Below are positions 1-7,460 of a stretch of 21,241 bases of DNA, in pieces; the first letter of the stretch is position 1; each line of letters begins with the position of its first letter. This DNA comes from Methanomassiliicoccaceae archaeon UBA537 (GTDB lineage Archaea; Thermoplasmatota; Thermoplasmata; Methanomassiliicoccales; Methanomethylophilaceae). The stretch covers positions 1 through 21,241 of the forward strand of contig DATC01000100.1 in assembly GCA_002504495.1 (NCBI GenBank), read 5' to 3'. The notes under the pieces were generated by a model. It ran no database searches. It was given only the letters and a program-made list of their open reading frames with translations, and had not been told where the DNA came from. Made by a program: the position numbers and the translations under genes.

Positions 1-326
1 TTGCCGACGGTGATCTGGTTGATTCCCTTCCTCTTGGCCCTGCGTCCGGTGACGATGGCCCTCTTCTGGAAGGATCCCTTTCTGACCCTGGCCCTGACAA
101 CGACGTAGCCCTGCTTCGCCTTGTATCCGAGAGCCCTTGCCCTGTCGAGCCTGGTAGGGCGCTCGATGCGGAGGAAGTTCTCCTCTTTGCGCCACTGGAT
201 CCTGCGCTCGTAGTTCAGGGCCTTGACGTACGTCTTCTCGGGCGTGTCCCAGGCCTTGCCGATGTAGTAGTACATGCTCTTCCCGTTGACCGGGCGTGTC
301 TCCTGTTCCTGAGTTTCTTCGCTCAT
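1..326 (-). CDS. rpl15e: 50S ribosomal protein L15e, N-terminal part
   Basis: Archaeal/eukaryotic large-subunit ribosomal protein. The first 108 residues are visible; the gene runs off the left edge of the window. The segment beginning SMYYYIGKAWDTPEK, then ALNYERRIQWRKEENFLRIERPTR, then LGYKAKQGYVVVRARVRKG, is the recognisable L15e core, very rich in Arg and Lys. The chosen ATG at 326 is preceded by AGGTGAT, a good match to the archaeal anti-SD, about 5 nt upstream. This start adds roughly 17 acidic residues ahead of the Met at which most family members begin, so an internal start at that Met is the alternative. No neighbour shares its transcript upstream; a TATA box lies at 411-419. Confidence 0.95.
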   Translation of the reverse strand, partial: MSEETQEQETRPVNGKSMYYYIGKAWDTPEKTYVKALNYERRIQWRKEENFLRIERPTRLDRARALGYKAKQGYVVVRARVRKGSFQKRAIVTGRRAKRKGINQITVG

Positions 327-408
327 TGGAATCACCTTTACGGATTCACCGTTGCCGGCACATCTCCGTCTGCGGGCGAAAATCCCGCTGAATCCCTCTA
401 TAGCCGTG

Positions 409-420
409 TCGTATATAAAC
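409..420 (-). promoter_or_regulatory. TATA box for rpl15e
   Basis: Read on the minus strand the site is GTTTATATACGA, a good archaeal TATA box. It predicts transcription starting near 385-390 and a leader of about 60 nt before the L15e ATG. A weaker TATAG-type site at 396-404 is an alternative. The neighbouring 421-500 stretch is strikingly AT-rich compared with the rest of the window. Confidence 0.6.
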
Positions 421-529
421 GGAACCTGAAGATAACTTAGATTACTGAAATTACAGAAGTATCGATTATTACAATGATAACAATTTACAGTTTAATTATC
501 CGAAGAGGGTTGTTGCTTCCGGTGCATGG

Positions 530-1136
530 ATGGCATCTGTCAGACAGGGTTTCAGAAGGGCGGGGAAGATGGATCCCGTCGTCCGTGAGAACAAGATCGA
601 GTGGGTGAGGGGACTCATCCGCAGTACGGAGAATCGGGAGCCGGAAGGCTGTCCGTTCTGCAGCGGTGAACACATAGTGAAATACGGGCGCACCGGGAAG
701 GGATCGTTCCGGTTCAGATGCAGGGAATGCGGAAAGACGTTCTCCACCTCGGGGATCATTTCGAGATCCAGATTGAGCGAGGCTCAGTGGATGGCATTCG
801 CGGAGTGCTATGTGGATGGAGCCTCTTTGGAGAGGACGGCTTCCTGTTGCGACATCTCCAAGACCACCGTCCGCAGGATGAGGGAGGTCGTCGACGGGTT
901 GAAGGACAGCGCATTGAGCGAACCGGCGCCTTACTGCGACGAATCGATGCTGCTCTGCGTCCTCAAGAGTCCGATGCAATCGTTCTCCTGAGGGAACGAA
1001 GCGTGTGTATTTCGGCTGGATCGGTAGAGGCAGGACGGAAAAGACAGTGAACGAGTTCGGAATTGAGCGACGATCGGGAATCACTCGATTCTGCACGGAT
1101 GGAACAAAGAGAGCATATGGTGATGGATATGGATGA
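530..1136 (+). pseudogene. Decayed transposase remnant (zinc ribbon, HTH, partial DDE; IS1595/IS1-like)
   Basis: The open part (530-991, 153 aa) has a zinc ribbon with CPFC near residue 41 and CRECGK near residue 64. The aromatic spacing and KTFS are typical of the N-terminal domain of IS1595/IS1-type transposases. A helix-turn-helix follows (ASLERTASCCDISKTTVRRM), then DES, which could hold the first catalytic Asp. The frame ends at 989-991. A different frame then reads GTKRVYFGWIGRGRTEKT and later TDGTKRAY, like the second catalytic Asp region of DDE enzymes, and stops at TGA 1134-1136. I infer at least one frameshift between about 955 and 990, then truncation before the last acidic residue. 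No terminal inverted repeats or target duplication were found. A TATA-like TTTAATTA at 490-498 would give a nearly leaderless start. The family assignment is tentative. Confidence 0.55.
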
Positions 1137-1470
1137 GGAATTGGAGAGATGCACTGCATGGATGGTGAACTGGTTCACGTGCGAGGGCGAGACGCCAATG
1201 AGGATAGGTTCCTATTCCACGAAGGAGGAAGCCGAGAAGGTCTTGGCGAGATACGGCGAAGACCACGAGGGGCATGGGCAGGCCTTCAAGTACTACACAT
1301 GTTGCCCCGGCATGCGTCGAGGCTGGACAGACGGATCGGATTCGGCAAGGTTCCGATGCACGTATCGATATCGCTCTGATGAGAGCGGTAGCGCCGAGGG
1401 GGGTGCTCAATCCCTCCTTCGGCTAATTTCAAACCTGATTTATATTATAATTTCTGTGTTATATCCATGA
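1117..1470 (+). CDS. Small hypothetical protein, doubtful
   Basis: A 117-residue frame starting at ATG 1117 (other in-frame starts are TTG 1063 and ATG 1099). The central part, IGSYSTKEEAEKVLARYGEDH then GQAFKYYTCCP, looks like a genuine small alpha/beta domain with a Y-x-TKEEAE helix, and its codons are GC-rich at third positions like real genes nearby. The last 15 residues are translated from the AT-rich promoter of the next gene, and a strong hairpin at 1393-1423 lies inside the frame. The native end has therefore probably been lost, or the frame is fortuitous. It overlaps the end of the transposase remnant in another frame. Function unknown. Confidence 0.3.
   Translation: MVMDMDEELERCTAWMVNWFTCEGETPMRIGSYSTKEEAEKVLARYGEDHEGHGQAFKYYTCCPGMRRGWTDGSDSARFRCTYRYRSDESGSAEGGAQSLLRLISNLIYIIISVLYP
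1393..1423 (+). terminator. GC-rich hairpin, possible terminator
   Basis: GCCGA (1393-1397) pairs with TCGGC (1419-1423) and GGGGG pairs with CCCTCC inside it, with one bulged T and one G-U pair that is only valid in plus-strand RNA. The sequence TAATTTC follows. It could end transcription from the small ORF or transposase remnant just before the promoter of the next gene. Confidence 0.4.
1437..1450 (+). promoter_or_regulatory. TATA box for the 1467 gene (leaderless)
   Basis: The sequence GATTTATATTATAA is centred about 25 nt before the ATG at 1467. This places the predicted transcription start at or within a few bases of the start codon and suggests a leaderless mRNA. Confidence 0.6.
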
Positions 1471-2030
1471 GCCATACTGTGAAGGTCAATCAGCGTACCT
1501 GCGGAAGGACCACATTCGTCACCGCATCGCTGTGCGATGACGGCAATTCCCTGAGGATCGACATCGAATCCGACTGTCCCAACGTGAAGGAGTATGCGAA
1601 CAGGCTGAAGGATATCTCGGTAGACGATGTCGTCGTGTTCGAAGGAAGCAAGGTGGAGGATCCAATCGTCAGGGCAACCCTCTCGGTGCCGTGCATGGTC
1701 CCCAACGGGGTGTTCAATGCCGCATGGCTGGAGCTCGGGATGCTGTCGCCCAACACTGCGAAGAGGGCGGTCTCCAACGACAACGAGTTCGTATGGGACG
1801 GATTCAGGCAGGAGCGAGGACAGCATCGGAAGAAGTCGTCCAGGCTCCTGACCTTCGATTTCGGTTTGGCGGGGGCTGGCGGCACGATTCCCTTCTTGGC
1901 CTCGTCTCCTGATCCGAAGGATCCTCCGTCGAGCAGGGTGGCCTGCTGGCTCCCCATCATCAGATCCTTCTCGCCCCAACCGAACACCTCGGTGATCATG
2001 CCGGCCATCCTGGACAGCCTTTCCGCGTAG
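1467..2030 (+). CDS. Small archaeal Cys-containing protein (DUF6951-like) with antisense read-through extension
   Basis: The first ~111 residues resemble a family of ~100-residue proteins common in methanogens. They show VKVNQRTCGRTT near the start, then IDIESDCPNVKEYANRL in the middle, and PCMVPNGVFNAAWLELGM near the end. The conserved Cys and the C-x-VP motif are present; I recall the family as DUF6951, without certainty. The function is unknown. The native C-terminus should lie near 1800. Instead the frame continues for about 76 codons antisense to the 3' end of the DNA polymerase gene (e.g. RKKSSRLLTFDFG), which looks like non-native sequence. A TATA box 25 nt upstream indicates a leaderless start at ATG 1467. 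The two converging genes appear to have lost the spacer holding their stop codons, or a base has been miscalled near 1800-1830. Confidence 0.65.
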   Translation: MSHTVKVNQRTCGRTTFVTASLCDDGNSLRIDIESDCPNVKEYANRLKDISVDDVVVFEGSKVEDPIVRATLSVPCMVPNGVFNAAWLELGMLSPNTAKRAVSNDNEFVWDGFRQERGQHRKKSSRLLTFDFGLAGAGGTIPFLASSPDPKDPPSSRVACWLPIIRSFSPQPNTSVIMPAILDSLSA

Positions 2031-4240
2031 TATCTGTAGTCCGGTTTGGCGGAGAACGGCTTCCCGCTTATCCACGGCTCCACCTTCATGGGGGACGACT
2101 TGGCATCGGTGACTATCCAGGATACCTTCATCCCCGGGATGAACTCGTATCCCATGGCTATCAGCTTCTTGGCCGCCTGGACGTTGGCCATGCTGTCGGG
2201 ATTCGCATAGGCGTCGAGCCCCTTGCATCCCTTGGAGATCACCAGCTCCTCCTTGGAGATCTTCCCTGCGATGGTGTCCTGGATCGTGCGTCTGGCGAGG
2301 GCGAGGGCCTCCTCGCTCTTCTCGTCCAGTATGCAGTCGAACATCTCGGTCTGGAGCTTGTCCTGGAGGTCGAACGAATCGGTCCTCCTGCTCTCGTATC
2401 CTCTGATCAGAAGCTCGTCCTGAGCTACAGGCCAGACCACGCGTCCGACGTACCTCTTCTTCCTGCCGTGGGTGAAGAGGGGCTCCAGGATCTTCTCGAA
2501 TTCGAGGGTCCCGCCGTCGCGGGAGTACGTATCCGCCTTAGACGTCCCGAACTCCACCGCCTCCTCCAGAGTGGATCCCGGGGATTGCACGAACACGGAG
2601 TCGGTGTCCGAATAGACCACGCCGTGCCCCTCGTTCTGAAGGTCCTTAATGATCCCGGTGATGTTGGCCCTGGCGAACGATGTTATGGCGGCGCCGATGC
2701 TCTTATCGGTGAATCTGTAGAACGACGATGCGAAGACTCCGTAGAAAGTGTTCATGAGGACCTTCACAGCCGCCTGAAGACCGTCGAGATAGCGCTTCTC
2801 ATGTGGATCCGCCGTCGCCTTCATCCTCTTCTTGATGTCGTCCCTCTGGTCCATAAGGCCCTGTAGGATCGTCGGAAGCAGTCCGACGCGGACGTCCTTG
2901 GACAGGAAGGCGGTTCCTGAAGGTGCCACAATCGTTCCGGAGGGGTCCAGCGTGGTGAAGCAGATGTTCTTCGCTATGATCGTCGAAGGATACATCGACT
3001 TGAAATCGAGCACGCACACCCAATGGTACAGGCCCGGCTTCAGGTCGTGCACGTATCCTCCCTCGATCTGGTCTCCGTCGCGGATGCGTCTGCCCATCTG
3101 CGGGACGGCGACGTGCGCACGGTCTGCCGCACGTATGAGCAGGGAGTCCGCCAGCTGGGACGATCCGGATGTGAGGACGTCCTCCAACGAGAGCTTGGAG
3201 ACGGCGGCGAGGTCCATGCCCTTCCTGAGGGTCTCGACGGCGAGCAGGATCCTGAGCGCGAGCTCGGCGTCCTTGGTGCAGTATCTCATGACCTTGCCGC
3301 TGTCGCTCTTCCATTCATCGTCGATATGGCGGGGGTCGACATCCAGCTTGGTCTCTCCCAGTACCTGCATAGATACCGCGTTGAGCGTCTCCTGCTTCGG
3401 CCTCAGCTCCTTCCTGGCGGCCATCCACGCGTCGCAGATTATCCTGCCCTTGACCCTCCAGTACTTCTCGCTCCTGAGCTTCGGCTGTCCGCCGTCCCGG
3501 CCCCAGGGCATGGTATCCTTCATGCGGTTCCGCTTCGCCCTCTCCTCGATCTTGCGGATATCGTAGTTGTCGATGTTGTATCCGGTGATGACGTCGGGAT
3601 CCTCCTTGCGGATCAGCTCGGAGAATCCGGCGATGATATCCTTCTCGGTGCCGTGCAGCGGAGCGCAGGCCTTGATGCCGTCGCCGTCCGAGATCACGGC
3701 GCAGATGCAGTAGATGTTCTCGCGGAGGATGCTGTTCTCGATGTCGAACGACAGGATCTTGAGTCCCGGGTCGAACGGCTCCATGTTCTCGAAGCCGTCC
3801 ATCAGGATGGTCACATCCGTCAGGTATCCTCTGTCCACAGGTTCGCCGGTCACCCTGATGCACGACGCCATGTCGGTGTCGTAGACGTAGCGGTGGTTGA
3901 ACGGGATGTCGGACGCCAGGACCTCCACTCCGGCGTTCCTGAGGCGGTTGCGGTAGTCCGAGATCTTCCACGGATCCTTGATCGTGATCCTCGATGCCGG
4001 GACGCTTCTTCCGCGGTACAGCAGCTCCGTGTGCTCCACGGAAAGGGTCTGCGGGTCCTCCAGGAGGTCCTTTTCCAGATTTTCCGGCATCTGCACGCCG
4101 TAGAGGTACGGACGGAATCCCTTCGCCAGGGCGGTGACGGACCTCCCGTCGCGCGCCTTGCCGAATATCTCCACGTACGGCTCGCCCTCGAAGTCGGTGT
4201 ACGACGTGCTGAGGATCCTGATCTCGGCCGTCTCGGTCAT
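1490..4240 (-). CDS. polB: Family B DNA polymerase (archaeal PolB), with anomalous C-terminal extension
   Basis: Replicative DNA polymerase with 3'-5' proofreading. Exonuclease motifs: DIE near residue 166, NIDNYD near 222, and YCTKD near 320. Polymerase motifs: DFKSMYPS near 412 (motif A), KVLMNTFYG near 493 (motif B), and YSDTDS near 543 (motif C). KKRYVG lies in the thumb-proximal region. The recognisable protein ends at residue 804 with KVRSLDDFF (FF codons 1829-1834). This resembles a C-terminal PCNA-interacting peptide and gives a normal length for the family. A further 112 codons to TGA 1490 are antisense to the 1467 gene and look non-native. The start ATG 4240 follows the GTPase stop by 7 nt with a weak SD (GAGGCGGG), so the two are probably co-transcribed. 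Confidence 0.93.
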   Translation of the reverse strand: MTETAEIRILSTSYTDFEGEPYVEIFGKARDGRSVTALAKGFRPYLYGVQMPENLEKDLLEDPQTLSVEHTELLYRGRSVPASRITIKDPWKISDYRNRLRNAGVEVLASDIPFNHRYVYDTDMASCIRVTGEPVDRGYLTDVTILMDGFENMEPFDPGLKILSFDIENSILRENIYCICAVISDGDGIKACAPLHGTEKDIIAGFSELIRKEDPDVITGYNIDNYDIRKIEERAKRNRMKDTMPWGRDGGQPKLRSEKYWRVKGRIICDAWMAARKELRPKQETLNAVSMQVLGETKLDVDPRHIDDEWKSDSGKVMRYCTKDAELALRILLAVETLRKGMDLAAVSKLSLEDVLTSGSSQLADSLLIRAADRAHVAVPQMGRRIRDGDQIEGGYVHDLKPGLYHWVCVLDFKSMYPSTIIAKNICFTTLDPSGTIVAPSGTAFLSKDVRVGLLPTILQGLMDQRDDIKKRMKATADPHEKRYLDGLQAAVKVLMNTFYGVFASSFYRFTDKSIGAAITSFARANITGIIKDLQNEGHGVVYSDTDSVFVQSPGSTLEEAVEFGTSKADTYSRDGGTLEFEKILEPLFTHGRKKRYVGRVVWPVAQDELLIRGYESRRTDSFDLQDKLQTEMFDCILDEKSEEALALARRTIQDTIAGKISKEELVISKGCKGLDAYANPDSMANVQAAKKLIAMGYEFIPGMKVSWIVTDAKSSPMKVEPWISGKPFSAKPDYRYYAERLSRMAGMITEVFGWGEKDLMMGSQQATLLDGGSFGSGDEAKKGIVPPAPAKPKSKVRSLDDFFRCCPRSCLNPSHTNSLSLETALFAVLGDSIPSSSHAALNTPLGTMHGTERVALTIGSSTLLPSNTTTSSTEISFSLFAYSFTLGQSDSMSILRELPSSHSDAVTNVVLPQVR

Positions 4241-4247
4241 TCCCGCC

Positions 4248-5435
4248 TCACTTGTTGGCGACGATCCTTATGACGTCCCCGTCCTGCAGCTCGTAGTCCG
4301 CGCCGACGGTCCTCTTGGTCTTCGCGTTGATGGCCCGGATGAACTTGTCCCCCAGGTCGGAGTGGACCCTGTACGCGAGGTCGCGGGCGGTGCTGCCCCT
4401 GGGGACGAGGAACGCATCCGGAAGGACCCTTCCGAAGTGGTCCGTGAACTTGTTCTCGTCCTCGACGGGATAGACGCAGATGAGGTCGAGCATCTTGAAC
4501 GCCGCGTCCTCGATGCAGGTCTGGACGCCGGTGCCGCCGATCCTCTCCATGTTCTCCTTCATGTACTCCAGGGCTTTCCTCTGACCTTCGTTGACATGTG
4601 CCCCTTCGGCTATCGTGAAGCTCCTGTCGCCGGGGGTGTACTCCACCAGTCCCGCGGCATGGGCCTTCTTCAGGGCGAGCTCTGTCTCGGCCATGGTGGG
4701 CACGCAATGCGGATTGAGCTCCCTGATCTCCTCGAACGCTCCCTTCATGGCGATGTCCGCCTTGTTCATGGCGACGATCATGGGTTTGGACTGCTCGCGG
4801 ATGGCGGAGCACAGCGCCAGGAGCATGTCGTCGTCCCATTTGGTGGGATCGTCGGGGAGAGGCGCCTTCCTCAGAGCCTCCTTGATCTGCCCTTCGGTGA
4901 CCTTCAGTCCCTGGAGCCTCTCGGCCAGGATGGTCTCGGGCTTGGCGCCCTGCATCTTGGCCTGGCGGGCGATCTTGGAGAATCCGTTCTTTATGATCTC
5001 GCGCATCCAGCATTCTATCTCCCTGCGGAGGAACAGGATGTCCTCCTTGGGGTCGTGGCTGCCCGCATCGACGGGGTTCCCCTCGATGTCCGTGGAACCG
5101 CTGGCGTCGACCACGTTTATGAGGGCGTCCGCCTGCCTGAGGTCGTCCAGGAACTTGTTCCCCAGACCCTTTCCCTCCCAGGCGTCGGGGACCAGCCCGG
5201 CCACGTCCAGAAGCTCGACGGGCACCATGCGGGTGCCGTCCACGCATAGCGAGTTGTGCGGAGTGCACTTGACGCCCAGCTCCTTGCAGGGGCAGGGGGT
5301 GCGGACGTACGCGACCCCCTTGTTGGGCTCGATTGTTGTGAAGGGATAGTTGGCTATCTCGACGGGCGCCATGGTGGCCGCTCCGAAGAATGTCGACTTG
5401 CCGACGTTCGGCTTCCCTACGATTCCGATCTGCAT
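4248..5435 (-). CDS. OBG/YchF-like GTP-binding protein with TGS domain
   Basis: Cytosolic P-loop GTPase of the archaeal/eukaryotic Ygr210 branch of the OBG/YchF family, thought to act around the ribosome. G1 is GKPNVGKST (residues ~7-15), PFTT is the switch I Thr, DVAG is G3, and NKAD near residue 220 is an intact G4. That G4 indicates GTP specificity, in contrast to bacterial YchF, which prefers ATP. The C-terminal ~75 residues form a TGS domain (FLVPRGSTARDLAYRVHSDLG and then LQDGDVIRI). I chose ATG 5435 because the G1 motif then sits near the N-terminus as in the family; the frame is open 24 codons further upstream. There is no clear SD, but a TATA-like AATATTTTAA lies about 35 nt upstream inside the end of the MarR gene. 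Length is 395 aa. Confidence 0.93.
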   Translation of the reverse strand: MQIGIVGKPNVGKSTFFGAATMAPVEIANYPFTTIEPNKGVAYVRTPCPCKELGVKCTPHNSLCVDGTRMVPVELLDVAGLVPDAWEGKGLGNKFLDDLRQADALINVVDASGSTDIEGNPVDAGSHDPKEDILFLRREIECWMREIIKNGFSKIARQAKMQGAKPETILAERLQGLKVTEGQIKEALRKAPLPDDPTKWDDDMLLALCSAIREQSKPMIVAMNKADIAMKGAFEEIRELNPHCVPTMAETELALKKAHAAGLVEYTPGDRSFTIAEGAHVNEGQRKALEYMKENMERIGGTGVQTCIEDAAFKMLDLICVYPVEDENKFTDHFGRVLPDAFLVPRGSTARDLAYRVHSDLGDKFIRAINAKTKRTVGADYELQDGDVIRIVANK

Positions 5436-5448
5436 GTGATCGCTCTCG

Positions 5449-5937
5449 CTATGGGGTCCTCGCGTTAAAATATTGGGAGCGTCGGCGGGCTCGTCGGAGC
5501 GGTTCATCGTCCCCGACGTTGGCCAGGATGCGCCCGAGCATATCGTCCAGGGCCTCCAGTTCCTCCTCGGTCAGCCCGTTCAGGGCGTGGGAGTTGACGG
5601 AGACTCCCAGGCCGAGATAGGCCTTCAGCGATTCCTCGCCGGCAGACGTCAATGCGAGCCTCTTGGCCCTGGCATCGTCCTCGTCCACCGCGATGTCCAC
5701 AAGTCCCTTCGCCGCCAGCCGGTCGGCGATCCCGCAAGCCGCCTGATGGGATGCCCCCATGTGGTCGCGCAGGTCCTTGATCCTGCATCCTCCGCATCTT
5801 CCGATGAAATAGAGCGCATCCGCCTGTCCCGAGGTCAGTCCTATGCGGGAAGCGTTGACGTCCCTTTCGCGGGTGACGGTGTTGCCTACGATCCTGAGCT
5901 TCCTGGCGATGTCCAGGATCCTCTCGTCGCTGTCCAT
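5449..5937 (-). CDS. MarR-family transcriptional regulator
   Basis: A 162-residue winged-helix DNA-binding protein. After an N-terminal dimerisation helix come LTSGQADALYFIGRCGGCRIKDLRDHMGAS and a recognition-helix region HQAACGIADRLAAKGLVDI. The wing is VDEDDARAKRLALTSAGEE, with the D-x-R pattern typical of MarR wings, and a C-terminal helix is rich in Glu and Leu. The ATG at 5937 has a purine-rich AGGGGGAGCG immediately upstream. It lies directly downstream of the YczE-like membrane protein gene, so the two form an operon whose promoter carries a 16-bp palindrome. Autorepression relieved by a small ligand is the likely mode (inference from family behaviour). The ligand is unknown. Confidence 0.85.
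   Translation of the reverse strand: MDSDERILDIARKLRIVGNTVTRERDVNASRIGLTSGQADALYFIGRCGGCRIKDLRDHMGASHQAACGIADRLAAKGLVDIAVDEDDARAKRLALTSAGEESLKAYLGLGVSVNSHALNGLTEEELEALDDMLGRILANVGDDEPLRRARRRSQYFNARTP
5464..5475 (-). promoter_or_regulatory. Possible TATA box for the GTPase-polB pair
   Basis: On the minus strand the sequence reads CCAATATTTTAACG. It would start transcription near 5443, about 8 nt before the GTPase ATG. It lies within the last codons of the MarR gene, so the GTPase and polB could be transcribed independently of the regulator operon. Confidence 0.4.
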
Positions 5938-6634
5938 CGCTCCCCCTGGTTCTAGCGACCCTGCTCAGGTCGGTCCCCGGAACGAGGATCTCCGTCAGTC
6001 TCGGGAACCATGCGATGTATCTTCTGGATACGAATCCCGTCAGCACGCAGCACATCACGGAGCCGATGCCGACTCCGCCCAGGGTGCCCATGGCGGCGAT
6101 GCCTATGGCCGCGGCGACGATCACCATGGTCGTATCGGAGCATATGCGGACGATCCCCACATCCTTCCTTATGCGGAGCGTCAGGGAGTACACGAATCCG
6201 TCTCCGGGAAGCATGACCGCTCCGGCCACGATCTGCAGGTACACGCCCATCGCCAGGATGACGATGCCTATCAGGACGCAGAGCACCTGGACGGGGAGCG
6301 AGTCGGGACTGAGGCCGTCGAACAGCGCCATGGACAGGTCCACGAGGTATCCGAAGAGGAAGCACACGACCACCTCGACGGCCAGATCGGCCTTGGCGGA
6401 CGGATCCGCCTTCTTCCAATCGGTCAATGCGGCCTGGAATGCTATGAGCATGAGATTGAACGCGGCGACGTACACGCCCATGCTCAGCTCCGGGAATGCG
6501 AGTTCGAGGCTGTACGGGATCGCCGTGATGGGCGATGTCCCGAGGTCGGCTTTCGTGATGAATCCGACCGCGAACGATATGAGCGTCAGACCCGCCAGGA
6601 AGACCAGATAGCGTCTGACGATATGGGTCTTCAT
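5504..6634 (-). CDS. YczE/YyaS/YitT-type integral membrane protein, reading frame running through marR
   Basis: Residues 1 to ~215 are a polytopic membrane protein with about five or six hydrophobic segments. Family motifs include ITKADLGTSPITAIPYSLE near residue 26, a central MLPGDGFVYSL, and a late GIGSVMCCVLTGF. These match the YczE/YitT-like group of presumed small-molecule transporters; substrate is unknown. After WFPRLTEILVPG (around nt 5975) the frame continues for ~150 codons inside the marR gene in a different frame. It becomes Arg/Gly/His-rich and unlike a membrane protein, so the native stop appears lost. A stop (TAG, 5952-5954) exists in an alternative frame exactly at the expected end. 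The ATG at 6634 lies about 25 nt from a TATA-like element, suggesting leaderless translation. Confidence 0.8.
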   Translation of the reverse strand: MKTHIVRRYLVFLAGLTLISFAVGFITKADLGTSPITAIPYSLELAFPELSMGVYVAAFNLMLIAFQAALTDWKKADPSAKADLAVEVVVCFLFGYLVDLSMALFDGLSPDSLPVQVLCVLIGIVILAMGVYLQIVAGAVMLPGDGFVYSLTLRIRKDVGIVRICSDTTMVIVAAAIGIAAMGTLGGVGIGSVMCCVLTGFVSRRYIAWFPRLTEILVPGTDLSRVARTRGSDGQRREDPGHRQEAQDRRQHRHPRKGRQRFPHRTDLGTGGCALFHRKMRRMQDQGPARPHGGIPSGGLRDRRPAGGEGTCGHRGGRGRCQGQEARIDVCRRGIAEGLSRPGSLRQLPRPERADRGGTGGPGRYARAHPGQRRGR

Positions 6635-6642
6635 GCGGATTC

Positions 6643-6658
6643 ATACAACATGTTGTAT
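6643..6658. promoter_or_regulatory. 16-bp perfect palindrome, probable MarR operator overlapping the promoter
   Basis: ATACAACATGTTGTAT is a perfect dyad. It ends 9 bp before the ATG at 6634 and overlaps the minus-strand TATA-like GATATAC (6655-6661). A dyad of this length over the core promoter, upstream of an operon that encodes a MarR protein, is the classic layout for autorepression. Operator function is inferred. Confidence 0.7.
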
Positions 6659-6668
6659 ATCAATCCGT

Positions 6669-7460
6669 TCACGCCGGGCCGGAGCGGGAGGCATAGACCG
6701 CGTCGGAGAGCTCTCCGATCCTATCGGGAGAGAGCCTCTCGATGCGCTCGTCGGCGTAGGGGATCCCTTCGGTCGAGGAGATCATTCCCGCGACCTTGAG
6801 CGATGTGCCGATCTTCTTCCTGCGATGGTTGAAGCACACCTCCGTCACTTTGAAGAAGGTGCGCTCGTCGGTCACATCGAACGGAGCTTTCCGCGGAGTG
6901 ATCCTCACGACGGCGGAGTCCACCTTGGGGCGGGGATCGAATCTCGATGCGGGGACGGGCTCCATCATCTCGCATTGGGCGCGATAGAACAGGTTGACCG
7001 TCAGCCTGGAGTAGTCCTGCGTGCCGACGGGCGCCACCATCCTGTCCGCGAACTCCTTCTGGACCATGACCACGGCAGTGCGGAACCTCTGCTCCAGGAG
7101 CTTGAATATGATGGGAGTCGAGACGCTGTACGGGAGGTTGCTGACGAACGCGTCGAACTCCGGGAAGGGCACCTTCACGGCATCCCCCTCGATCAGCGAC
7201 ACCGAATCCCCGTACGTGGTGCGGATATACGATGCGAGCTTCGCATCTAGCTCGATGCAGGTCAGCGAGGACCCGAGATGCGCAAGGCGGTCGGTGAGGA
7301 CGCCGAATCCGGGCCCGACCTCGAGTATCCGTTCGTCCGGACCTATCTCCGCGTATCCCACGATGCGATCGGCGACACGGTCGTCGATGAGAAAATTCTG
7401 GCCCTTGCTGCGCTTGGGGACGACCCCCGCAGCCGCCATGAGGTCGCGGGCGGTGCTCAT
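6669..7460 (-). CDS. ksgA: 16S rRNA dimethyladenosine transferase (KsgA/Dim1)
   Basis: SAM-dependent enzyme dimethylating the two adjacent adenosines in the 3' terminal hairpin of 16S rRNA. It is 263 residues with GQNFLIDDRVADRIV near residue 20, the SAM-binding ILEVGPGFGVLT near 43, ELD, GDAVKVPFPEFD, and the catalytic NLPYSVSTPI near 115. Later come FDPRPKVDSAVVRI and CFNHRRKKI. Start ATG 7460 overlaps the stop of the DUF655 gene (ATGA), indicating translational coupling. It is the last gene of the eight-gene operon; beyond its stop lies the promoter of the YczE-like gene. No T-rich terminator is evident. Confidence 0.97.
   Translation of the reverse strand: MSTARDLMAAAGVVPKRSKGQNFLIDDRVADRIVGYAEIGPDERILEVGPGFGVLTDRLAHLGSSLTCIELDAKLASYIRTTYGDSVSLIEGDAVKVPFPEFDAFVSNLPYSVSTPIIFKLLEQRFRTAVVMVQKEFADRMVAPVGTQDYSRLTVNLFYRAQCEMMEPVPASRFDPRPKVDSAVVRITPRKAPFDVTDERTFFKVTEVCFNHRRKKIGTSLKVAGMISSTEGIPYADERIERLSPDRIGELSDAVYASRSGPA

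Noticed and set aside
3023..4273. Long plus-strand open frame (416 codons) opposite polB
   Set aside because: It is antisense to well-supported exonuclease and polymerase motifs and its product is Val/Leu/Arg/His-rich without any domain; it is a shadow of GC-rich codons.
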